Of a stretch of DNA of 57,591 bases, positions 33,128-41,700 are shown piece after piece. The number at the start of each line of letters is the position of its first letter. The first letter of the stretch is position 1. This DNA is from DASYTH01 sp035762905 (GTDB lineage: Bacteria > Actinomycetota > Actinomycetes > Mycobacteriales > Pseudonocardiaceae). A program made the translations under genes and the position numbers. The notes under the pieces are model-generated. The model was given only the letters and a program-made list of their open reading frames with translations. It had not been told where the DNA came from and searched no databases. The DNA is taken from the NCBI RefSeq assembly GCF_035762905.1, contig NZ_DASUCC010000045.1, forward strand, positions 1 through 57,591, written 5' to 3'.

Positions 33128-34051
33128 ATGTCTCAGCCACGTGACCCGCGCCGGCCCCACCAGCAGCAGCCCTACGGCGGGTACTCGCAGCCGCACGGAT
33201 CGCAGCCGGGCTACGGGCAGCGGCCCCGGTACGGCGAGCCGCAGTACGGCGAGCCGCAGTACGGGCAGCCGGGTTACGGGCAGCAGCCGCGGTACGGGCA
33301 GCCGGAACCGCGACCGGGTTACGGGCAGCAGCCGGGGGTGCCGCGGCGGCCGGCCCCGGCCCAGGAGCGCCCGGTCGCGCGGCGCCCGGCCGCGCCGCCG
33401 CCCCCACCGGAGACCGGGGGCGGGATGGGGCTGCGGCTGCCCGGCCTCGGTCTGCTGTTCACCGTCGCCGGCCTGGCCATCCAGCTGCTCTGCCTCACCG
33501 TCCTGCCCTGGGTGCGGGTCGAGGGCACCGGCTCGGCCTCGCTGCCGGACCTGTTCAAGGCCGTCACCGAATCCGGCGCGCACGGCTTCGCCGCCTGGTA
33601 CGTCCTGCTGCTCGGCTATCCGCTCGCCGTGCTGAGCATCCTGCTCGGCCTGGCCACGGTCCTGAACTCGGTGGCGCTGAAGGTGATCTGGGCCGGCCTG
33701 ACCGTGGTCGGGCTGGGTGCGCTGGTGCTGCGGTTCGGTTTCGGGCCGTTCGCCGAGACGGTGGCCGGCGACGAGTCGTTGAACTTCACCCGGCAGGAGA
33801 TCAGCACGGCGGTGATCGCCGCGGCCGCCCTGGTCGTGGTGATCTTCGCATTGAAGCTGGCGGTGTCCATGTTCCGGCGGGTCGCCGGGCTCATCCTGCT
33901 CACCTTCGCCGGGATCCATGTAGCGGCGGTGGCCGATTTGGCGAAACAGACATCGGGAGAGCTGAGTCTGGGCGCCTATGGCCCGGCGCTGGGCTACGCA
34001 CTCGTGGCGGTCGCGGCGTTCGTTGGGCCGCGACGTCTTCCCGGGATGTGA
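33128..34051 (+). CDS. Pro/Gln/Tyr-rich membrane protein
   Basis: A 307-residue protein of unknown function. Residues 1-97 are a low-complexity cytoplasmic-looking tail dominated by YGQP/YGEPQ repeats and a PPPPP stretch. Five or so membrane helices follow: about 103-125 (LGLLFTVAGLAIQLLCLTVL), 158-180, 184-206, 236-260 and 268-300. Such tails resemble those on actinobacterial cell-envelope proteins that interact with one another or phase-separate. It probably resides in the cytoplasmic membrane. ATG 33128 is set by the leaderless promoter. It has no operon partners; a weak hairpin at 34052-34073 may terminate it. Confidence 0.75.
   Translation: MSQPRDPRRPHQQQPYGGYSQPHGSQPGYGQRPRYGEPQYGEPQYGQPGYGQQPRYGQPEPRPGYGQQPGVPRRPAPAQERPVARRPAAPPPPPETGGGMGLRLPGLGLLFTVAGLAIQLLCLTVLPWVRVEGTGSASLPDLFKAVTESGAHGFAAWYVLLLGYPLAVLSILLGLATVLNSVALKVIWAGLTVVGLGALVLRFGFGPFAETVAGDESLNFTRQEISTAVIAAAALVVVIFALKLAVSMFRRVAGLILLTFAGIHVAAVADLAKQTSGELSLGAYGPALGYALVAVAAFVGPRRLPGM
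33212..33337 (+). repeat. In-frame tandem repeat encoding YGQP/YGEPQ
   Basis: Units of 15-27 bases all beginning TACGG encode Tyr-Gly-(Gln/Glu)-Pro. Two exact copies of TACGGCGAGCCGCAG lie at 33230-33244 and 33245-33259, followed by TACGGGCAG units at 33260, 33275, 33293 and 33320. Multiples of 3 keep the frame, so length can vary by slippage. Confidence 0.85.
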
Positions 34052-34178
34052 GAAGCCCGCTACCATTGGCTTCCCGCGATGTGGAACAACCGGGGTTACC
34101 AGATGGAGAAAGCGCGCTTGTGTACCCACTCGCCCGCAGGTCTAAACCTCGTATCTGAATGAATCCCAAAATTCTTTT

Positions 34179-34184
34179 TTGACA
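34179..34184 (+). promoter_or_regulatory. Candidate -35 for the NRPS cluster
   Basis: TTGACA lies in the 368-base, relatively AT-rich gap 34052-34419 before the cluster. Downstream sequences such as TATGTT (34198-34203) are at non-standard spacing, so the -10 is uncertain. No credible gene lies in this gap. Confidence 0.3.
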
Positions 34185-34300
34185 GATCGTGACTACGTAT
34201 GTTTGTCACTACTGTGGATGGCCCATTCGGCGGAAGCGCAGGCTCCAAAACCGCGTCTACATTTGGCCTCGAAGATCGTTGTGGTGAAACAAGGTTTCGC

Positions 34301-34317
34301 TGCCACTCAAAGTGGCA
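34301..34317 (+). other. Perfect short hairpin in the NRPS leader
   Basis: TGCCACT-CAA-AGTGGCA is a perfect 7-bp stem with a 3-base loop, about 100 bases before the first NRPS-cluster start codon. It would lie in the 5' untranslated RNA if transcription starts near 34190-34215. Confidence 0.6.
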
Positions 34318-34355
34318 AGTTCAGGCGTAACGCACCGGGGCTCTCGTCGTTAAAC

Positions 34356-34403
34356 GGAGAGTGACCCATTACCGGTGGGTAGACCTACTTCTTGTCGCTC
34401 TCC
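34356..34403 (+). promoter_or_regulatory. Possible leader stem just before the first NRPS-cluster gene
   Basis: GGAGAGTGAC (34356-34365) can pair with GTCGCTCTCC (34394-34403) with one G-U pair, enclosing smaller inverted repeats such as GTAG/CTAC. It ends 8 bases before the ribosome site GAGGA (34412-34416). This could regulate entry of ribosomes; no riboswitch class is recognised. Confidence 0.35.
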
Positions 34404-34419
34404 ACAGACGTGAGGACCG

Positions 34420-35757
34420 ATGGACACTGCCTGTATTTCAGGTGAATTGGCGCGGCTGGCGCACGATGCCGCCGTTCCAGGAGCACAGTTGGCCGTTCAC
34501 GAGTCCGGGGAGACCTGGACCGTGCAACTCGGTATCGAGGAGCGGGGGGAGGGACGACTGGTCACCCGGGAGTCCACGATCCCGATCGGCTCGATCAGCA
34601 AGACGTTCACCGCGGCGCTGGCCATGGTGCTGGTGTCGGAGGGAGATCTGGAGCTGGACGCCCCGGTCACCGAGTACCTGCCGGACCTGTACCGGGCCGC
34701 GGGCGATCGGGCCGGCCGGCTGACCCTGCGCCACCTGCTCAGCCACACCTCCGGCCTGCCATCGGACCACGAGCAGCCCCGGGCCACCTCGCTGCGCCGG
34801 CACGTGCTGGACTGCCTGCGCGAGCTGGACCCGCTGGACCGCCCCGGCCGCGCGTTCTCCTACTCCAACATCGGCTACGTGCTGGCCGGCTACCTGGTCG
34901 AGGCCGTCACCGGCATGAGCTGGTGGGAGGCCATGGAGGTGGTGCTGCTCAAGCCGCTCGGCCTCAACCCGGCGTTCGTCGTCGGCCCCACCCCGCGGCG
35001 GCACTCGGCCGCCGGCCACTCGGTCAACCCCGTGCTCGGCCGGGTGCGCCCGGTCCGGCAGTCGTTGGCCCTGGTGGAGGCGCCGGCCGGCGCGATCGCG
35101 GCCAGTGCCGCCGACCTGGTAACGCTCGGCCGGCTGCTGGCCGGCTGCGCCGACACCGACCTGATCGACCCGGCCGTGCTCGCCGAGATGCGCACCCCGA
35201 TTCTGGGCGCCGAGCCGTTCGGGGTGGCCGACGGCTGGGGCCTGGGTCTGGCCATGTTCCGCGACGGGGACCAGGTCTGGTACGGGCACGACGGCACCGC
35301 CGAGGGAACCTCGTGCCACCTGCGGTTCGAGCCGGTCAGCGGCACCGTCGTGGCGCTGACCACCAACGGCAGCACCGGCATCCCGATGTGGCACGAGCTG
35401 GTCACCGTGCTGCGCGGCATGGGTCTGCGAATCGGCGACTACGACGGCGCGCGGCGCGTGGAAAGCCCTACGGTGCCACTCGCGGAGTACGCCGGCTGTG
35501 CCGGCGGCTACCGCAATGGTGAGATGGACTATTCGGTCCACCGGGCAGGCGAGAAACTGCACCTCACCGTTGACGGCGAGTCGTACGGTGAACTGGTCCT
35601 GTACGAGAACCTAATTTTCGCGGTACGGGATTTGGACACCGGAGCAATTGACCAGACGGGTCGCTTTATTCGTGATTCTCGTCGTGGTGAAATCGGTTGG
35701 ATTCAGGTCGGCGGGCGACTTGCCCGGCGTAGCGATCGAGCCCGCGAAGTGGCCTGA
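34420..35757 (+). CDS. PBP-type thioesterase-like serine hydrolase (class C beta-lactamase fold), candidate peptide cyclase
   Basis: Serine hydrolase of 445 residues with penicillin-binding-protein motifs SISK (Ser58, Lys61), YSN (Tyr148-Asn150) and HDG (His290). Residues about 360-440 (YAGCAGGYRNGEMDYSVHRA ... ELVLYENLIFAV) form a lipocalin-like C-terminal domain. No signal peptide is present, unlike true beta-lactamases or DD-peptidases. Motif positions, length and domain pair match stand-alone PBP-type thioesterases such as SurE of surugamide synthesis, which release and macrocyclise NRPS-bound peptides in trans. It is the first gene of the NRPS operon and its stop overlaps the NRPS1 start (TGATG). 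If right, the final NRPS module (outside the window) should lack a thioesterase and carry a D-residue or Gly. The alternative is a self-resistance or D-peptidase role. Confidence 0.75.
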   Translation: MDTACISGELARLAHDAAVPGAQLAVHESGETWTVQLGIEERGEGRLVTRESTIPIGSISKTFTAALAMVLVSEGDLELDAPVTEYLPDLYRAAGDRAGRLTLRHLLSHTSGLPSDHEQPRATSLRRHVLDCLRELDPLDRPGRAFSYSNIGYVLAGYLVEAVTGMSWWEAMEVVLLKPLGLNPAFVVGPTPRRHSAAGHSVNPVLGRVRPVRQSLALVEAPAGAIAASAADLVTLGRLLAGCADTDLIDPAVLAEMRTPILGAEPFGVADGWGLGLAMFRDGDQVWYGHDGTAEGTSCHLRFEPVSGTVVALTTNGSTGIPMWHELVTVLRGMGLRIGDYDGARRVESPTVPLAEYAGCAGGYRNGEMDYSVHRAGEKLHLTVDGESYGELVLYENLIFAVRDLDTGAIDQTGRFIRDSRRGEIGWIQVGGRLARRSDRAREVA

Positions 35758-38700
35758 TGCCCGTCTCGGCGAGCCCGCTGACGGATGTTCCGAAAGGTAT
35801 TCAGCTCATGATTCACGACGGCCTTCGGCTGCCCGAGGCCGGCCCCGACGTGCCGGTGATGACGTTTCCGGAGCTGTTCGCCCAGGCGGCCCGGCGCTTT
35901 CCGGACGAACCGGCGGTGCTGTCCGACGAGCGCACCCTGACGTTCCGCGAACTGGACGCCGAGGCGAACCGGCTGGCGCACTGGCTGATCGAGCGGGGCG
36001 CCGCGCCCGAGCGGATCGTCGCGCTGGTTCTGCCCAGGTCGGTGCGCATCGTGGTGGCCCAGCTGGCCGCCATGAAGGCCGGCGCGGCCTACCTGCCGAT
36101 CGACCCGGCCTACCCGGCCGACCGGATCGCCTTCATGATCTCCGATGCCGCCCCGCTGCTGCTGATCACCGCGGACGACTGCCCGGACCTGCGGGAATAC
36201 CCGTCCACCGCGCCGGATGTGGCGATCGCGCCGGACAACGCGGCCTACGTGATCTACACCTCGGGCTCGACCGGCCGCCCGAAGGGGGTCGTCGTCCCAC
36301 ATCGTGGATTGGCCAACTTCTCGGCCGCCGAGATCGAGCGGTTCGCCGTGACGCCCGGGGACCGGATCCTGCAGTTCTCCTCGCCCAGTTTCGACGCCTC
36401 GGTGCTCGAGCTGTGCATGTCCCTGCCGGCCGGCGCCGGGCTGGTCGTCCCGCCGCCAGGCCCGCTGGTCGGGGAGGCGCTGGCCACGGTGCTGGCCACC
36501 CGCCGGATCACGCACGCCCTGATCCCGCCAGTCGCGCTCGGCACCGTGCCGCCGGTGGAGCTGCCGGACTTCGGCTGCCTGATCGTCGGCGGCGAGGCCA
36601 GTTCGGCCGAGCTGGTGCGGCGCTGGGCACCCGGCCGCCGCATGATCAACGCCTACGGGCCGACCGAGAACACCGTGGTGTCCACCTGGAGCCGGCCGTT
36701 GCTGCCCGGCGGCACCCCGCCGATCGGCGGCCCGCTGCCGAACATCACCGCGCACGTGCTGGACGAGGAGTTGGCGGCGGTGCCCGACGGCACCGCGGGC
36801 GAGCTCTACGTCGGTGGGATCGGTCTGGCCCGGGGTTACCTGGACCGTCCCGGCCTGACCGCGGAACGGTTTCCGGCCAACCCGTTCGGCCCGCCGGGCA
36901 GCCGGATGTACCGGACCGGGGACGTGGTGCGCCGCCGGCCCGACGGCGACCTGGAGTTCGTCGGCCGCGCCGACCACCAGGTCAAGATCCGCGGGTTCCG
37001 GATCGAGCCCGGCGAGATCGAGGCCGTGCTGTGCCGGCACGCCGGGGTCCGGGAGGCCGTCGTCATCGCCAGAACCGAGACCTCCGGGCACAAGCGGCTG
37101 GTGGCCTACCTGGTCGCCGAGGGCACCGCGCCGGACGGCGCCGAGCTGCGCGAGCACGTGGCCGGCACGCTGCCCGACTTCATGGTGCCATCTGCGTTCG
37201 TCGTACTCGACCGGTTCCCGTTGAGCCCCAACGGAAAGCTGGACCGGGACGCGCTGCCGGCGCCGGCGGCCGAGGTCGCCGAGCCGGACCGGCACACCCC
37301 GCCGCGCGACGAGCGGGAGCGGGTGCTGGCCGGGATCTGGGCCGAGGTGCTCGGCGTGCCGGTGGTCGGCGTGCACGACGACTTCTTCGCCATGGGCGGC
37401 GACTCGATCATGGCGGTCCGCGCACTGGCCCGGATCCGGGCCGCGTTCGCCACCGAGCTGTCCATCCGGGCGCTGTTCGACGCGCCGACCGTGGCCGGGC
37501 TTGCCGGGCACCTGCCGGACCGGGCGGTCGGATCCGAAACGGTGATCGCCCGGGCGCCCCGCACCGGCCCGCTGCCGCTGTCCGCCGCCCAGCACCGGCT
37601 GTGGCTGCTGGACGACGGGATCGCGCACAACACCGGCGTGGCGCTGCGCCTGTCCGGTCCGCTTGACGTGGCCGCGCTGCGCGAAGCCGCGGCCGCCCTC
37701 GGCGGCCGGCACGAGGCGCTGCGCACCACGATCGGCACCGCGGACGGCCAGGGCGTGCAGGTGGTGGCCCCGGACGGCGGGCTGCCGCTGCGCGTGGTCG
37801 AGGTGACCCCCGAGACGCTGGACGCGGAGCTGCACCGGGAGCTGACCCGGCCGTTCGACCTGGCCGAGGGCCCGCTGGCCCGGCTGCTGCTGGCCCGGGT
37901 GGCCGACGACGACCACGTGCTGCTGCTCTGCCAGCACCACATCATCACCGACGGTGCCTCGGTCGCGCTGCTGTTCGACGAGCTGGCCGCGTGCTACACC
38001 GGCGCCACGCTGCCCGAGCTGCCCATCCAGTACGCCGACTTCGCGGTGTGGCAACGAAACCAGGAGGTTCCGGCGGACCGGCTGGAGTACTGGCGGCGCC
38101 GGCTGGCCGGTATCGAGGTGCTCGACCTGCCCACCGACCGCCCCCGCCCGCCGGTGCGCAGCACCGCCGGAGCCGTGCTGCGCCACCGGATGCCGGCCGA
38201 ACAGATCCGCCGGCTCGGCATGGTGGGTCAGGCGCACGGCGCCACCCTGTTCATGACCCTGGCCGCCGCGGTCACCGTGGTGCTGGCCGGGCGCAGCGGC
38301 CGGCGCGACATCGCGCTCGGCACGGTCAGCTCCGGCCGGGACCTCGCCGAGCTGGAGAACCTGGCCGGGTTCTTCGTCAACACGCTGGTCCTACGCTCCC
38401 ATGTGGACGGTGCCCGGCCGTTCGCCGACTTCCTCGGCGAGGTCAGGGAGACCGTGCTCGAGGCGTTCGCCAACGAGGTGCCGTTCGACCGGCTGGTGGA
38501 CGACCTGCGGCCGGCCCGCGACCCCAGCCGCACCCCGTTGGTGCAGGCGGTGGTCGCGGTGCACCAGCCGATCCTGCGCCGGGACCGGATCGGTTCGCTG
38601 CGGGTCGGCGAGCACGACCTGCCCCGGCCGGCCGCCCGGTTCGACCTGGTGGTGGAGTTCTGGCCCAAGGACGACACCTTCGACCTCACCCTCGAGTACA

Positions 38701-41700
38701 ACACCGACCTGTTCGACGCCGGCACGATCGAGCTGATCGCCGGGGAGATCGAGCACCTGCTCGCCGCGGTCGTCGCCGACCCGGACCAGCCCCTGGCCGG
38801 TTTCCTCGGTGCCGAACGGGAAACCGCGCCGGCCGGCCCGGCACCGGCCGGGCGGCCCCGGCACGTGCCGCCGCGCACCCCGGCCGAGGTGGCGCTGGCC
38901 GAGGTGTTCGCCGACGTGCTCGGCGCCGGCCGGGTCGGCGTGCGGGACAACTTCTTCGAACTTGGCGGCGACTCGATCCTGGCCATCCAGGTGGTCAACC
39001 GGGCGCGCACCGCCGGCATCACCCTGACCTCGCGGGACATCTTCACCCACCAGACCATCGCCGAGCTGGCCCGGCACGCCGGCAGCGCGAGCGCGGTGAC
39101 CGCCGAGCAGGGACCGGTCACCGGGCCGGTGCCGCTCACTCCGATCCAGCGCTGGTTCTTCGCCAGCAACCCGGACACCCCCGAGCGGTTCCACCAGTCG
39201 CTGGTCACCGAGTTCGCCGAGGACATCGACCCGGACGCGCTGCGGGCGGCGTTGACCGCGCTGGCCGAGCACCACGACGCGCTGCGGATGCGCTACTCCG
39301 AGGACTCCGGGCAGTGGCGGCAGGAGGTCGCGCCGGTCGGCGAGCACACCCAGCTGACCGCGCACCGGGTCGACCCGCGCACCGTGTCCCTTGTCGCACA
39401 CCACCTCGTGGTGGACGGCGTGTCCTGGCGGATCCTGGCCGAGGATCTGCACACCGCCTACCGGCAGATCCGCGCCGGGCAGACCGTCCAGCTCGGACAG
39501 AAGACGACCTCGTTCCAGGACTGGGCGAACCGGCTGGTCGGGCACGCGGAGTCGGGCGGGTTCGCCGACGAGCTGGACCACTGGACGGCCGTGACCGGAG
39601 CCGACATCCCGACCGACCGCGACGGGGCGAACACCGTGGCCTCGATGCGTGCGGTGCGGGTGCGGCTGGACGAGGCGGACACCCGGGCGCTGCTGCGCGA
39701 CGTGCCCGGCGTGTACCGGACGCAGATCAACGACGTGCTCCTGGCCGCGCTTGGTCGGGTTCTCCACAAATGGGCGGGTGCGGACCGCGTGCTGATCGAC
39801 CTCGAGGGCCATGGCCGCGAGGAGTTGTTCGACGGCGTGGATCTGTCCCGCACGATCGGTTGGTTCACCACCATCTACCCCGTCGCGCCGGACACCTCCG
39901 GTGGCGACTGGGGTGAACGCCTGCGGTCGGTCAAGGAACAACTCCGTGCCGTGCCGCGGCGTGGCATCGGCTACGGCGCGCTGCGTTACCTCGCAGGCGC
40001 GCCGGGCCTCTGCCACCAACCCCGGGTCAGCTTCAACTACCTCGGGCAGTTCGACGGCTCCGGCCGCGACCTCGACCTGGACGCCGATCCCGGCGCGCCG
40101 CGAGCCCACCTGCTCGACGTGGTCGGCAAGGTGGAGGAGGGCCGGCTCGAACTCACCTGGTACTACTCGGCGAACGTGCACACCGAGGCCACGGTCACCA
40201 CCCTGGCCGGGGACCTCGCGGTGGCGCTGCGCGAGATCGTCGAGCACTGCGCGCAGGCGGCAGGCGGCAGCACCGGTCCCGACGTCGAGGACGTCTACCC
40301 GCTCACGCCGATGCAGGCCGGCATGGTCTTCCACGGTCTGTCCCAGGGCGATCAGGGCGTGTACTTCCAGCAGGTCAGCTTCCTGCTGGACGGCGTCGCC
40401 GACCCGGCCGCGCTGGCCGCGTCCTGGCAACGGGTCCTGGACCGGACCCCGGTGCTGCGCAGTTCCGTTGTCTGGCAAGGGGTTCCCGAGCCGCTGCAGG
40501 TGGTCCACCGGCATGCCCGGCTGCCGGTGCTGCACCTGGACTGGACCGGGCTCGGCGCCGGGGAACTGGCCGAGCGGCTCGACGCGCTGCTCGAGCGGGA
40601 CCGGGCGGTGGGCCTCGACCTCGGCACGGCCCCGCTGATGCGGCTGGCCATCGTCCGGCTCTCGGCCACCGAGGTGCGGGTGGTGTGGAGCTTCCACCAT
40701 GTCCTGCTGGACGGGTGGAGCGTCTTCCACGTGCTCTCCGACGTGCTCACCGACCACGCCGGCGGGACACCGCCGGCCCGGCGCCCGTTCGCCGACTACG
40801 TGCACTGGCTGCGCGAGCAGGACGAGCGGCTCGCCGACGACCACTGGCGGGCGGTGCTCGGCGACCTGTCCGGGCCGACCCCGCTGCCGTTCGACCGCCC
40901 GCCGGCCGACGCGCACCACGCGGTGTCGTCCGAGCGGCACGGCATCGAGCTGTCCACTGTGGACTCCGAGCGGTTCTACGAGTTCGCCCGGCGCAACCGG
41001 CTCACCCCGAGCGCGCTGGTCCAGGGCGCGTGGGCGCTGCTGCTGTCCCGGTACAGCGGGGCGAGCGAGGTGTGCTTCGGCGCCACGGTGTCCGGCCGGC
41101 CGGCCGAGCTGCCCGGTGTGGAGGGGATACCCGGCATCTTCATCAACACCGTGCCGGTCCGGGTCCGGGTGACCGGCACCGAGCCGGTCGCCGACTGGCT
41201 GCGCGCGCTGCAGGCAGCGCAGGCCGAGTCCCGCCGGTTCGAGCACGTCGGGTTGCCCCGGCTGCGCGCGTTGAGCGGGGTTCCGGCCGGCGCCAACCTG
41301 TTCGACAGCATCCTGGTGTTCGAGAACTACCCGGTGGACGGCCTCGAGCTGCGCGACCTGTCCGCGGTGGAGACCACGAACTTCCCGCTGAGCGCCACGG
41401 TTTACCCGCACGAGCGGCTGACCGTGGCGCTCGGCTACGACCCGGGGCTGTTCGACGCGACCACCGCGCGGCGGCTCGGCGAGCACCTGCGGGTGCTGCT
41501 GGCCGAGCTGGTCGCCGACCCCGACCGGCCGCTGTGCCGGCTGCCGATGATCACGCCGGCCGAGCGGAACCGGGTGGTGCGCGACTGGAACAACACCACC
41601 GGACCGGTCGCCGTCACGACCATCCCGGCGTTGCTCTGGGCCCAGGCCCGGCGCACGCCGGACGCGGTGGCGCTGCGCGCGGACGGCACCTCGCTGACCT

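Noticed and set aside
34179..34364. Small plus-strand frame (61 codons) in the NRPS leader, considered as a leader peptide
   Set aside because: It begins at the TTG of the candidate -35 box, has no ribosome site at any internal start and no regulatory codon run.
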